Shown here: positions 24,410 through 35,500 of the stretch, one piece after another
How positions within the stretch are numbered: position 1 is the first letter of the stretch
Layout of the letters: each line of letters opens with the position of its first letter
Source: an uncultured Clostridia bacterium
GTDB taxonomy: Bacteria > Bacillota > Clostridia > TANB77 > CAG-508
Direction of reading: 5' to 3'
Length of the DNA: 64,000 bases
NCBI GenBank assembly: GCA_934182605.1
Contig: CAKPRQ010000005.1
Location: 1-64,000, forward strand
Notes under the pieces: model-generated
The model's database searches: none
What the model saw: only the letters and a program-made list of their open reading frames with translations
Told to the model about the DNA's origin: nothing
Program-made: the position numbers and the translations under genes

Positions 24410-27400
24410 TTATTTATTTTCCTCTTCTTCTTCTTGTAATTTTTTCTCGATTATTATTTCGCATGTAGTATCATCTTGAGTATTTTCAGTATTTATGTGT
24501 AATCCTCTATATTTCATCAAACCTGTTCCTGCTGGTATTAACTTACCAATTATTACATTTTCTTTTAAGCCCATTAAGTTATCTATTTTTCCTTTTATTG
24601 CTGCATCTGTTAATACTCTTGTTGTTTCTTGGAATGACGCTGCTGATAAGAAACTATCTGTTGCTAATGAGGCTTTTGTTATTCCTAATAATGTTACGCT
24701 TGCTTTTGCTGGTGTTTTACCTTCTGCTTTCATTTTTTCATTTTCTTCTTCATATTGATATATATCTACTAATGAACCGTCAAAGAAATTCGTATCCCCA
24801 CTATTTTCTATTTTTACTTTCTTAAGCATTTGTCTACAAATTACTTCTATGTGTTTGTCATTAATATCAACACCTTGGTTCCTATATACTTTTTGTACTT
24901 CTGTTGTTAAGTATCTATGAACTCCTTCTCTTCCTTTTATTAGAAGAATTTCATTTGGATTTATAGAACCTTCTGTTAATGGTTCTCCAGCTTCTATTAT
25001 GTCTCCTTCTTTTACTCTTATTTTTGAACCGAAATTTATAACATATGTTCTTGCATCTCCATCACCTACTACAGTAATTTCTTTTCTCTTTTTAGTTGCA
25101 TCCGCATCTTTTATAGATACTTTTCCTGCTATTTCTGTAATTACTGCCATTCCTTTTGGTTTTCTTGCTTCAAATAATTCTTCTACCCTTGGAAGACCTT
25201 GTGTTATATCTCCTCCAGCTACACCACCTGTATGGAATGTTCTCATTGTTAATTGTGTACCTGGTTCACCTATAGATTGTGCAGCTATTATTCCTACGGC
25301 TTCTCCTATATTTACTTTTTCTCTTGTTGCTAAGCCCATTCCATAACATTTTGCACATACTCCATGTTTTGCTTTACATTCTAATACTGAACGAACTTTT
25401 ACTGTCTCTATTCCTAATGCTTCTATTTTTTCTGCAACTTTTTCTTTTATCATTTCGTCTTTACTTACTAAAATTTCTCCAGTTTCTGGATTTATTATAT
25501 CTTCTAATGGATATCTACCTATTAATCTTTCTGATAATTTTTCTATTACTTGATTTCCATCTTTTATAGCAAATACTTCTATTCCTTTTGTTGTACCACA
25601 GTCGTCTTCTCTAACAATTATTTCTTGACTTACATCTACTAATCTTCTTGTTAAGTATCCAGAGTCTGCTGTTCTTAATGCTGTATCTGCTAAACCTTTT
25701 CTAGCACCATGTGATGATATGAAGTATTCTAAGGCATCTAATCCTTCACGGAAACAAGATTTAATTGGTATTTCTACCGCTTTACCTGATGTATTTGCCA
25801 TAAGACCACGCATACCTGCTATTTGTCTTAATTGGTTCATATTACCTCTGGCTCCAGATTGTGCCATCATGTATATAGGATTTAACTCATCAAAGTTTTC
25901 TTTCATAGCTTCTGTTACGTCTTTTGTAACTCTTTCCCATATTTTTATTACTTCGTTATATCTTTCATCATTTGTTATTAATCCTCTCTTATATTGTTTT
26001 AATACATTTTCTACTTCTTTTTCTGCTTCTGCTAATATTTCTTTTTTAGCTTCTGGAACAGCTACGTCTGCAACAGATACTGTTATAGCACCTTTAGTAG
26101 AATATTTATATCCCATTGATTTTATATAATCTAGTAATTCTGCTGTTCTTGTTAATCCATGTTCATTTATACATTTTGAAACGATTTTTCCTAAATTCTT
26201 TTTCATAACTGGAAAATCTATTTCTAGGTTAAATGCTGTTTCTGGATTTGTTCTATCTACGAAACCTAAATCTTGTGGAATACCTTCGTTATATATAATT
26301 CTACCTGCTGTTGCTTCTATTAATTTATGTTGTTCTACACCATCTATTGTTTTATATGCTCTTACTTTTATTTTAGCATGCAAACCTAAGTCTCCATTTT
26401 CATAAGCCATTATTACTTCATCAAAATCCTTAAATATATTTCCTTCGCCTTTTTCACCATCTATTTGCATTGTTAAATAGTAACTTCCTAATATCATATC
26501 TTGTGTTGGTACTGTTACAGGGTTACCATCTTGAGGTTTTAAAAGGTTATTTACTGATAACATTAAAAATCTTGCTTCTGCTTGTGCTTCTGGTGATAAT
26601 GGAACGTGTATAGCCATTTGGTCACCATCGAAGTCAGCATTGAATGCTGTACATACTAATGGGTGTAATTTTATTGCTCTACCTTCTACTAATACTGGTT
26701 CAAATGCTTGTATACCAAGTCTGTGTAATGTTGGTGCACGGTTTAACATAACTGGATGGTCTTTTATAACTTCTTCTAATATGTCCCATACTTCTGGTTT
26801 TAATTTTTCTACCATTCTTTTTGCATTTTTTATATTATGTGCTATTCCTCTTTCTACTAGTTCTTTCATTACAAATGGTTTGAATAATTCTACAGCCATT
26901 TCTTTTGGAACACCACATTGATATATTTTTAATTCTGGTCCTACTACTATAACTGAACGTCCAGAATAATCAACTCTTTTTCCTAAAAGATTTTGTCTGA
27001 ATCTACCTGTTTTTCCTTTTAACATATCTGATAATGATTTTAATGGTCTATTACCAGCTCCTGTTACAGGTCTTCCTCTTCTACCATTATCTATAAGTGC
27101 ATCTACAGCTTCTTGTAACATTCTTTTTTCATTTCTTACTATTATTTCTGGTGCACCCAAGTCTAATAATCTTTTTAAACGATTATTTCTGTTTATAACT
27201 CTTCTATATAAATCATTTAGATCTGATGTTGCAAATCTTCCACCATCTAATTGCACCATTGGTCTTAATTCTGGTGGTATTACTGGAATTACTTCCATTA
27301 TCATCCATTCTGGTTTATTACCAGACATTCTGAAAGATTCTACTGTGTCTAGTCTTTTTACTAATTTAGAACGTTTTTGCTCTGTTGCAGTTTCCATTTC

Positions 27401-27982
27401 TTTCTTTATTTCTTCTGATAATTTATCTAAATCTACTTCTCTTAATAACTTTCTAATTGCTTGTGCTCCCATTTCTGCTTTGAAAGAATCTTTACCATAT
27501 TTTTCAACAGCTTCATGGTATTCTTTTTCACTTAATATTTGATTCTGCATTAAATCAGATGTTCCTTTATCTGTAACAATATATGCAGCAAAATATATTA
27601 CTTTTTCTAAGTTTCTTGGTGAAATGTCTAATATTAAAGCTATTCTATTTGGTATTCCTTTGAAATACCAAATATGAGCTACTGGGGCTGCAAGTTCTAT
27701 ATGCCCCATACGCTCTCTTCTTACTTTTGATTTTGTGACTTCTACTCCACAACGATCACAAATTATTCCTTTATATCTTACTCTCTTATATTTACCACAA
27801 TGACATTCCCAATCTTTTGTTGGACCAAATATTTTTTCACAGAATAAACCTTCTTTTTCTGGTTTTAAGGTTCTGTAATTAATTGTTTCTGGTTTTTTTA
27901 CTTCTCCTCTAGACCATTCTCTTATTTTTTCATCTGAGGCTAAACCAATTTTAATTTTATTAAATATTTCTAGTTCGTCCAC
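24410..27982 (-). CDS. rpoC: DNA-directed RNA polymerase subunit beta-prime
   Basis: 1190 residues. The N-terminal zinc-binding CHCGKYKRVRYKGIICDRCG, the catalytic NADFDGDQM that holds the active-site Mg, the bridge-helix region ISSHGARKGLADTALRTADSG, the second zinc site CKAKHGVCAKCYG and the conserved GEPGTQLTMRTFHTGG are all intact. The start is GTG with AGAAGGGGG upstream. It is 21 bases after rpoB and ends in its own terminator. No long lineage-specific insertion is seen. Confidence 0.99.
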   Translation of the reverse strand: MDELEIFNKIKIGLASDEKIREWSRGEVKKPETINYRTLKPEKEGLFCEKIFGPTKDWECHCGKYKRVRYKGIICDRCGVEVTKSKVRRERMGHIELAAPVAHIWYFKGIPNRIALILDISPRNLEKVIYFAAYIVTDKGTSDLMQNQILSEKEYHEAVEKYGKDSFKAEMGAQAIRKLLREVDLDKLSEEIKKEMETATEQKRSKLVKRLDTVESFRMSGNKPEWMIMEVIPVIPPELRPMVQLDGGRFATSDLNDLYRRVINRNNRLKRLLDLGAPEIIVRNEKRMLQEAVDALIDNGRRGRPVTGAGNRPLKSLSDMLKGKTGRFRQNLLGKRVDYSGRSVIVVGPELKIYQCGVPKEMAVELFKPFVMKELVERGIAHNIKNAKRMVEKLKPEVWDILEEVIKDHPVMLNRAPTLHRLGIQAFEPVLVEGRAIKLHPLVCTAFNADFDGDQMAIHVPLSPEAQAEARFLMLSVNNLLKPQDGNPVTVPTQDMILGSYYLTMQIDGEKGEGNIFKDFDEVIMAYENGDLGLHAKIKVRAYKTIDGVEQHKLIEATAGRIIYNEGIPQDLGFVDRTNPETAFNLEIDFPVMKKNLGKIVSKCINEHGLTRTAELLDYIKSMGYKYSTKGAITVSVADVAVPEAKKEILAEAEKEVENVLKQYKRGLITNDERYNEVIKIWERVTKDVTEAMKENFDELNPIYMMAQSGARGNMNQLRQIAGMRGLMANTSGKAVEIPIKSCFREGLDALEYFISSHGARKGLADTALRTADSGYLTRRLVDVSQEIIVREDDCGTTKGIEVFAIKDGNQVIEKLSERLIGRYPLEDIINPETGEILVSKDEMIKEKVAEKIEALGIETVKVRSVLECKAKHGVCAKCYGMGLATREKVNIGEAVGIIAAQSIGEPGTQLTMRTFHTGGVAGGDITQGLPRVEELFEARKPKGMAVITEIAGKVSIKDADATKKRKEITVVGDGDARTYVINFGSKIRVKEGDIIEAGEPLTEGSINPNEILLIKGREGVHRYLTTEVQKVYRNQGVDINDKHIEVICRQMLKKVKIENSGDTNFFDGSLVDIYQYEEENEKMKAEGKTPAKASVTLLGITKASLATDSFLSAASFQETTRVLTDAAIKGKIDNLMGLKENVIIGKLIPAGTGLMKYRGLHINTENTQDDTTCEIIIEKKLQEEEEENK

Positions 27983-28003
27983 AAATGTACCCCCTTCTAT
28001 ATT

Positions 28004-31000
28004 TTATTCATTTTCATCTTCACTTAGATAATCGCCTTCATATAATAAATCATCTTCACTATCTTCATCTTCTTCATTTTCATCTAAATTTTCTTCTCCA
28101 TATCCATAATCTAGATCGTCATCTGCTAATAATAAATTATCTTCTTCATCTGGATTAAATTCTATTCCGTCTTCTATATGCTCTTTTAATTCTAATTCTT
28201 CATCATTTTCTGTATATAGTTTTATATCTAATCCTAAACTTTGAAGTTCTTTTATTAATACTTTGAAACTTTCTGGTACACCTGGTTCAGGAATATTTTC
28301 ACCTTTTACTATTGCTTCGTAAGTTTTTACTCTTCCTACAATATCATCAGATTTTACAGTTAATATTTCTTGTAATGTATATGCTGCTCCATATGCCTCT
28401 AATGCCCAAACTTCCATTTCTCCAAATCTTTGTCCACCAAATTGTGCTTTACCTCCTAATGGTTGTTGTGTTACTAATGAGTATGGTCCAGTTGAACGTG
28501 CATGTATTTTGTCGTCTACTAAGTGGTGTAATTTTAACATATACATAACTCCAACTGTTATTGGTTTATCAAATGGTTCTCCTGTTCTTCCATCATAAAG
28601 TATTGTTTTTCCGTCTTCTGAGAAGTTTGCCATTCTTAGCATTTCTCTAATATCTTCTTCTGAAGCTCCATCAAATACTGGTGTTGCAACTTTCCAACCT
28701 AATAATCTTGCTGCTCCTCCTAAATGCACCTCTAAAACTTGTCCTAAGTTCATACGTGAAGGTACACCTAATGGATTTAATACAACATCTATTGGTGTTC
28801 CATCTGGCATGAATGGCATATCTTCTTCTGGTAATATTCTAGATACAACACCCTTGTTTCCATGGCGTCCTGCCATTTTATCTCCAACAGATATTTTTCT
28901 TTTTTGAGCTATATATACTCTAATTACTTGATTTACACCTGGTCCTAATTCATCTGAATTTTGTCTATCATATACTTTTACATCTACAATAGTTCCAGCT
29001 TCTCCATGTGGTACTTTTAATGAAGTATCTCTTACTTCTCTTGCTTTTTCACCAAATATTGCTCTTAAAAGTTTCTCTTCTGGTGTTAATTCTGTTTCAC
29101 CTTTTGGAGTAACTTTACCTACTAATATATCTCCTGGTCTAACTTCTGCACCTATTCTTATAATTCCATTTTCATCTAAGTCTTTTAATCCATCTTCACC
29201 TACATTTGGAATATCTCTAGTAATTTCTTCTGGTCCTAATTTTGTGTCTCTACATTCACAATCATATTCTTCAATATGTATTGATGTATATACGTCTTCT
29301 TTTACTAATCTTTCATTTAATAAGATAGCGTCCTCGTAGTTATACCCTTCCCATGTTGTAAAAGCTATAACAACATTTCTTCCTAATGCCATTTCTCCTT
29401 TATCTGTTGCTGGTCCGTCTGCTATTACATCTCCAGCCTTTACTTTTTCTCCTCTTACAACTATTGGTCTTTGATTTATACAAGTTCCACCATTTGTTCT
29501 TTTAAATTTTTGTAATTTATATACTTCTCTATTATTATTATTATTTTTTACTATTATTTCGTCTCCGGTTACTCTTTCTACTACTCCATCTTCTTTAGCA
29601 AGTACAGAAATACCGCAATCCTTAGCAGCCCTATACTCTATACCTGTTCCTACTATTGGAGATTCAGATTTTAATAATGGAACCGCTTGTCTTTGCATGT
29701 TCGCTCCCATTAATGCACGGTTAGCGTCGTCATGCTCTAAGAACGGAATCATTGCAGCAGCTACAGAAACTAATTGTTTTGGAGATACATCTACATATGT
29801 AACTCTTTCTCTTTCAACTTCTATAACTTCGTCTAAGTATCTAACTCTTACTCTTTTATTTTTAAAGCTTCCATCTTCATTTAAAGGTTCTGTAGCTTGT
29901 GCTACTATTTCTTCTTCTTCTCTATCAGCTGTCATATACTCTATTTCATCTGTTATACAATGTGTAACAGGGTCAACTTTTCTATATGGTGTTTCTATAA
30001 ATCCATATTCATTTATAATTGCAAAAGTTGATAATGCAGAAATTAATCCTATGTTTGGTCCTTCTGGTGATTCTATTGGACATAATCTACCATAGTGGGT
30101 ATAGTGAACGTCCCTTACTTCGAATCCTGCTCTTTCTCTTGATAATCCTCCTGGTCCTAATGCTGATATTCTTCTTTTATGTGTTAATTCTGATAAAGGA
30201 TTTGTTTGGTCCATAAATTGTGATAATTGTGAGCTTCCAAAGAATTCTTTTATAGCTGATGTTATAGGTTTTGTATTTATAAGTGTTTGTGGTGTTACAA
30301 CATCTAAGTCTTGAATTGTCATTCTTTCACGTACAACTCTTTCTAATCTTGTTAATCCTATTCTAAATTGATTTTGTAATAATTCTCCTACACATCTTAT
30401 TCTTCTATTTCCTAAGTGGTCTATATCATCTACGTTTCCTAAACCATATTGTAAGTTTAATAAGTAATTAATTGATGCGAATATATCTTCTGTTGTTACA
30501 TGTTTAGGTACTAGTTCTTCCATTCTTTCTTTTATTGCCGCTTTTATTTCTTTTTCTTCTTTTACAGTACTTAATATGCTTTTTAATACTTCATAATTTA
30601 CTAATTCTTTTATACCCAAATCTGATATATCAAAATTTACAAATTTTTTAATATCTACTGTTCCATTACCTATTATTCTAACTTTTTTATCATCTACTTT
30701 TATATCTACTACATTTATACCTGAATTTTGAATTTCTTGTGCTACTTCTTTTGAAATAATGCTATCTTTTTCTACCATTATTTCTCCTGTTTCAGGATTT
30801 ATTATGTCTTCAAATGCTACTTTATTTTGAATTCTATTTGCTAAGTTTAATTTTAAATTATATTTATATCTTCCTACTTTTGCTAAATCGTAACGTCTTG
30901 CATCGAAAAACATTCCATTAAATAAGTTTCTAGCAGCATCTACAGTTGGTAATTCTCCTGGTCTTAATTTTTTGTAAATTTCTACTATTGCTTCATCTGG

Positions 31001-31681
31001 AGTTTTTGCAGTATCTTTATTTAATGTTGCTACTATTTTATCTTCTTCTCCAAATGCTTGTAATATTTCAGTATCTGTTGATAAACCTAATACTCTTAAT
31101 AATGTTGTTACAGGTAATTTTCTTGTTCTATCTATTCTTACATAGAAAACATCGTTTGCGTCTGTTTCATACTCTAACCATGCACCTCTTATTGGCATTA
31201 CTGTTGATGTATATAATTTTTTACCTGTTTTATCATAATCTGATGCGTAATAACATCCTGGAGAACGAACTAATTGGCTAACTACAACTCTTTCAGCTCC
31301 ATTTATAATAAATGTTCCATTATCTGTCATTAATGGGAAATCACCTAAATATATTTCTTGTTCTTTTATTTCTCCTGTTTCCCTATTTATAAGTCTTACC
31401 TTTACATGTAATCTTGTTGCATATGTAGCATCCCTATCTTTAGCTTCTTGTAATGTGTATTTTGTCTTATCCTCCATGTAATAGTCAAAAAATTCTAACA
31501 CTAAATTGCCAGAATAATCAATTATTGGAGATATATCTTTTAATACTTCTCCTAATCCTTCTTTTACAAACCATTCGTATGAGTCTTTTTGCACTTTTAT
31601 CATGTTTGGTATTTCAACTGCATCTCCTACTTTTGCAAAAGTTTTTCTTACACATTTTTCGTGTACAATGTCTGTAATCAA
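28004..31681 (-). CDS. rpoB: DNA-directed RNA polymerase subunit beta
   Basis: About 1225 residues. The rifampicin-binding cluster is of sensitive type: FGSSQLSQFMDQTNPLSEL, HKRRISALGPGG. The C-terminal part has GDKMAGRHGNKGVVS and the AQFGGQRFGEMEVWALEAYGA block. A long acidic tail (Asp/Glu-rich, ending SEDENE) extends past the usual end. The start is uncertain: a TTG at 31681 has AGAGGTGG five bases upstream and is preferred; a GTG at 31690 lies inside that site. It is transcribed from a consensus promoter about 400 bases upstream. Confidence 0.98.
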   Translation of the reverse strand: MITDIVHEKCVRKTFAKVGDAVEIPNMIKVQKDSYEWFVKEGLGEVLKDISPIIDYSGNLVLEFFDYYMEDKTKYTLQEAKDRDATYATRLHVKVRLINRETGEIKEQEIYLGDFPLMTDNGTFIINGAERVVVSQLVRSPGCYYASDYDKTGKKLYTSTVMPIRGAWLEYETDANDVFYVRIDRTRKLPVTTLLRVLGLSTDTEILQAFGEEDKIVATLNKDTAKTPDEAIVEIYKKLRPGELPTVDAARNLFNGMFFDARRYDLAKVGRYKYNLKLNLANRIQNKVAFEDIINPETGEIMVEKDSIISKEVAQEIQNSGINVVDIKVDDKKVRIIGNGTVDIKKFVNFDISDLGIKELVNYEVLKSILSTVKEEKEIKAAIKERMEELVPKHVTTEDIFASINYLLNLQYGLGNVDDIDHLGNRRIRCVGELLQNQFRIGLTRLERVVRERMTIQDLDVVTPQTLINTKPITSAIKEFFGSSQLSQFMDQTNPLSELTHKRRISALGPGGLSRERAGFEVRDVHYTHYGRLCPIESPEGPNIGLISALSTFAIINEYGFIETPYRKVDPVTHCITDEIEYMTADREEEEIVAQATEPLNEDGSFKNKRVRVRYLDEVIEVERERVTYVDVSPKQLVSVAAAMIPFLEHDDANRALMGANMQRQAVPLLKSESPIVGTGIEYRAAKDCGISVLAKEDGVVERVTGDEIIVKNNNNNREVYKLQKFKRTNGGTCINQRPIVVRGEKVKAGDVIADGPATDKGEMALGRNVVIAFTTWEGYNYEDAILLNERLVKEDVYTSIHIEEYDCECRDTKLGPEEITRDIPNVGEDGLKDLDENGIIRIGAEVRPGDILVGKVTPKGETELTPEEKLLRAIFGEKAREVRDTSLKVPHGEAGTIVDVKVYDRQNSDELGPGVNQVIRVYIAQKRKISVGDKMAGRHGNKGVVSRILPEEDMPFMPDGTPIDVVLNPLGVPSRMNLGQVLEVHLGGAARLLGWKVATPVFDGASEEDIREMLRMANFSEDGKTILYDGRTGEPFDKPITVGVMYMLKLHHLVDDKIHARSTGPYSLVTQQPLGGKAQFGGQRFGEMEVWALEAYGAAYTLQEILTVKSDDIVGRVKTYEAIVKGENIPEPGVPESFKVLIKELQSLGLDIKLYTENDEELELKEHIEDGIEFNPDEEDNLLLADDDLDYGYGEENLDENEEDEDSEDDLLYEGDYLSEDENE

Positions 31682-31690
31682 ATTTACCAC

Positions 31691-32085
31691 CTCTAAAATT
31701 TATTAGCAGTTTTGGGAGACTATTATTTTAACTTATAAATAGCCATATATATTAATATTTTAAAAATTTCTTCTTGATATATTTCGTAATAACTTATAAA
31801 AATATTCCTGCCTAAACACTTTTATAAATTATTCGTAAATACACAATTCTTTTTTTAAAACATATAATAAACTTAATTAAGAATTTTTGAAAAAATATTA
31901 TAAACGTAATCATGCGAATAAAAGGTATGCAAACTACTTTTTTAAAAACGTTTACTTACCTTTATTTTATATGTATTTAATTACTTTTTTATTATTAATA
32001 TTTTTCTCATTATTTTAATTTTAACCACCCTTACTATCTATTTTGTTTGATAGTTATTTTTATTTTGTTAAAACCTTTTATACGT
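31691..32085 (-). promoter_or_regulatory. long untranslated leader of rpoB
   Basis: About 400 bases separate the promoter from the rpoB start, with no open frame carrying a ribosome site. It contains an imperfect long inverted repeat at about 31917-31971 (arms AATAAAAGGTATGCAAAC and GTTTACTTACCTTTATT). Such leaders often carry attenuation or stability control in rpoBC operons. I see no recognisable L10-type binding site; the ribosomal-protein genes that usually precede rpoB are absent here. Confidence 0.5.
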
Positions 32086-32091
32086 TTATTT

Positions 32092-32121
32092 ATTATATCA
32101 TAGAGTTTTAGAGGTTGTCAA
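32092..32121 (-). promoter_or_regulatory. promoter of rpoBC
   Basis: On the minus strand TTGACA (32121-32116) and TATAAT (32097-32092) are separated by 18 bases. Both boxes match the vegetative consensus perfectly. Confidence 0.88.
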
Positions 32122-32139
32122 GCACTTTTTGAAAATAAC

Positions 32140-32168
32140 TTGTATTTTTAGTATAAAAGTGCTATAAT
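32140..32168 (+). promoter_or_regulatory. promoter of the Pro/His/Arg lipoprotein gene
   Basis: TTGTAT (32140-32145) and TATAAT (32163-32168) are separated by 17 bases, about 38 bases before the start codon. It is divergent from the rpoBC promoter, with 18 bases between their -35 boxes. Confidence 0.75.
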
Positions 32169-32205
32169 GTTTATATCAGTTTTGTTTTAACATAGGAGGT
32201 AGCCT

Positions 32206-32472
32206 ATGAAGAGGCTTCTTGCTATACTGGTAATGGCCTTTATGGTGGTAACAACTTCTGGTTGTTATCACTACGGCGGAAGGTACTACGATTCTCCTTA
32301 CAGGTCCTATCGTTATGTACCACCACCGCCACATCATCATGCAAGAAGGCCACCGCCGCCACCCAGGCATTTTAGGCCAGCACCGCCGCCACATCATGTG
32401 AGGCCTGCGCCTCCCGGACATTTTCGTCCGAGACCACCAATAGGTGGACGCCCTGGTTGGCATCATAGGTAA
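32206..32472 (+). CDS. small Pro/His/Arg-rich lipoprotein
   Basis: 88 residues. The signal peptide ends in a lipobox, VTTSGCYHYGG, so Cys20 should be lipidated and the protein anchored outside. The mature part is almost wholly Pro, His, Arg, Tyr and Gly, with repeated PPPPHHH, RRPPPPPRHFRPAPPPHH and PAPPGHFRPRPP blocks and no fold. The His runs could bind metal ions; that is inference. AGGAGGT precedes the ATG. Codons are G/C-rich (CCGCCGCCACC) in a genome of about 27-30% G+C by eye, pointing to recent transfer or strong amino-acid bias. It has its own promoter and terminator. Confidence 0.82.
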   Translation: MKRLLAILVMAFMVVTTSGCYHYGGRYYDSPYRSYRYVPPPPHHHARRPPPPPRHFRPAPPPHHVRPAPPGHFRPRPPIGGRPGWHHR

Positions 32473-32480
32473 AACCTCTA

Positions 32481-32516
32481 ACCCCCTTCGATTATTAATC
32501 AAGGGGGCTTTTTTTA
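32481..32516 (+). terminator. strong terminator of the lipoprotein gene
   Basis: CCCCCTT (32482-32488) pairs with AAGGGGG (32501-32507), the inner GAT/ATC continue the stem, and CTTTTTTT follows. On the minus strand it could also help end the ABC permease transcript, which stops a few bases away. Confidence 0.93.
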
Positions 32517-32520
32517 ATAT

Positions 32521-35500
32521 TTATTCTACACTTTTTAAGGATTCTATCATATTTATTTTCTTTAATACAAAATGTGATGTTATATTTACTATAAATGTAA
32601 ACGCTAATACTATTAAAGAGGCATATAAATAACTTGTTGGTTCTATTATCTTAGGGAACATTATTAATTCTAATTGTGCTATTTCTAGTATATATATTGT
32701 TAACGCATATCCTAATACTAACCCTATTGCGATTCCTATTAAACTTAAATATGTCATTTCCCTATTAACATAACTATCCACTTCTTTTGGATAAAATCCC
32801 AATACTTTTAACGTTGCCAATTCTCTTATTCTTTCATTAATATTTATATTTGATAAATTATATAATACTAATAAAGCTAATATTCCTGATACTACTATTA
32901 TAACCATTACAATTATATCAAAATCTACTATTACGTTATCTACATCCGAATTTAAGTTTATTGAAGATATTTTATAATTTGCTAATAAATTTTCTACTAG
33001 ATTTTGCTCTTGTTCAGAATCCATATCTATTGTTTTTACTAATAACACATTATTCTTTATTTGAGTTTCATATAATTCTTCATATAATTCACTTGTCATA
33101 TATATATAATGTGAAATATAATGTTCTGTTATATGGCTAATAGTTACTTCTTTTTTTATGCCATCTTCATCTTCTATTTCTATTTTATCTCCTACTTCTA
33201 GCTCTAACATATTTGCAATTCTTTCAGTTAATATAATTCCAGTATTATCTAATGTATATTTTTCTTTTGTTTTTGGATTTCTTAAACTTATCATTCCGTC
33301 TAAACTTTCACTTGTTACTATTAATTGTACATCTTTAGTTTCGCCATTATGATTTATTTTTATACTTTGCATTTTTACTGGTAAAATAGATTCTATTTCT
33401 TCTTTGGCTTGAATATCTTCTATCATTTTTTGTTGCTCGTCTTCTGACATTTCTTCTAATACTACATTCATTTGATAATTATAAATTTCTCCATATTGTA
33501 ATGGAACTAATTCTGATGTACTATCATCAACTCCAAATCCAACTAATGTTAATGCTGTTGCTCCACTTATTCCTATTATTGTCATTAAAAATCTCTTTTT
33601 ATATCTAAACATATTTCTAAATGTTACTTTTTGTGTAAATGATAATTTATTCCAAATAAAATGTATTCTTTCTAAAAGAATTCTTTTCCCAATTTGTGGA
33701 GCTTTGGGTCTCATCAATGTTGCAGGTACATGTTTCAATTTTGAATAACTTGCATATATTGCTCCTCCTACAATACATATTGTAGATATTACAAAACCTA
33801 TGAACGCTAAATTCCAATCGTAAATAATTGGTCCAATAGGTACATTTGTATATGTTTCCAAACATAAAGATTCTATTATATCTGTTAACACCTCGAATCC
33901 TACAAACACACCTAATACATTACCTATAACCGTTGCCAATGTCGCATATAATATATATTTAGTAGCTATTTGTATTTTACTATATCCTATTGCTTTTAGT
34001 GTTCCTATTTGTGTTCTTTCTTCATCTACCATTCTCGTCATTGCATTTAAACTCATTAATGTTGCTACAGCGAAAAATATTATTGGAAATACTTTACTTA
34101 CTGTACTCAATATTTCTGAATATTGCATTGCAACACTATACCCTGTATTTGCTTCTTTTCTATCCCATAAATACCAAGTTGGATATTCTATTTTACTTAC
34201 TTCCTCTTTAGCTTCGTCTAATTCTTTTTGAGCATCTGCTATTTTACTTTCCGTTTCTGCTTTTTGCTCTGCTAATTCTGTTTTTCCATCTTCTAATTCT
34301 ACCTTAGCATCTTCAATTTCTTGCCTTGCATTTGCTAAAGTACTATATGTTGAAGATTTTTCTTTCTGTAGTTCTTCTTTTGCCTTTTCTAATTGAGTTT
34401 TTCCATTTGATAGTTCTTCATCTATTTGAAGAATACTATTATTTGCTATATTTATTCCATTTTCCACTTCTAATTTCTGTTTTTCTAATTCTTGAATTTG
34501 TGCATTTAAAGTTTGCTTAATTGTTTCATCTTCTGTTTTATCATACATTTCTTTCAAATTTGTAAGTTGAGTTGATAGTTGCGTTAAATTGCCATTTAAC
34601 ATAGCAAGCTGTTCTTTTATTTGTAATTTCCCTTTTTCCGCTTCTGCTGCTTTTTCTTGGTATAATTTTTCGTTTTCTGATATTTGTTTTTCAGCATTTG
34701 CAAATTCTGTATTTGCTTTTTGTGTATTGCTTTCCACTTCATTTTCTGCTTTTACAATTTCCTCTTCCGCTTCTTTTATATCTTGCTCTGCTTTACTTAT
34801 CTCATCTTCTGCTTTTTGTTTTTCTTCATCTAATTTTGCTTGAGCCTCATTTATTTCTGTATTTGCATCATTCACTAAATTATCATATCTCGCTTGTTTT
34901 CGTTCTTCTGATATATTATTAATATTAGCTATTAAACTTTCTACTTCTTCTCTATAATCTTTAGATTCAACTAATAAATTATTTAAATTTTCTGAGCTTA
35001 TATAAATAGTTGTATATATATCACTATTTATATTTTCACTATTTAAATACATATAGTAATCAACTTTACCGGCTCCTAATTTTGAAGTTCCTCTTTCACC
35101 TGTTATATATAATGGTGTATTAATTATTCCGCTTACTTTTACGGTTGTATTATTTAAAATAGCATCTTCGTTTTCTTCTAAAACTTCTATTAAATTTAAT
35201 GTATCTCCTATTTTTATATTTTGCTCATTAGCCAGTTTTTGATCTATCATTACTTCATTACTTGCACTTGGTATTGCGCCTTCTAATACTTCTACTTCGT
35301 TTATACTTTTGTTATATTCCATTGCAGATATTACATATTGACTATCATTTATTTCTAACATTATATCTTTTTCATATGTGCCAACTACATTTGTTACTCC
35401 ATCTACTTTTTTAATTGCTTCTACATCTTCGTCTGTTAAACCTAAAGTAGAAGATAATTTTAAATCATATATATCATATTTTTTAAAATATTCACCTACA

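Noticed and set aside
25279..27542. Long plus-strand frames opposite rpoC and rpoB
   Set aside because: They are shadows of the conserved genes on the other strand, with Leu/Phe/Ser-biased translations and no ribosome sites.
29521..29560. Run of ATT trinucleotides in rpoB as a repeat element
   Set aside because: It encodes an Asn stretch in a variable loop of rpoB and is ordinary codon repetition.
32176..32502. Minus-strand 108-codon frame opposite the lipoprotein
   Set aside because: Its Trp/Met/Arg-rich translation is the mirror of CCA/CAT codons; the plus-strand gene has ribosome site, lipobox, promoter and terminator.
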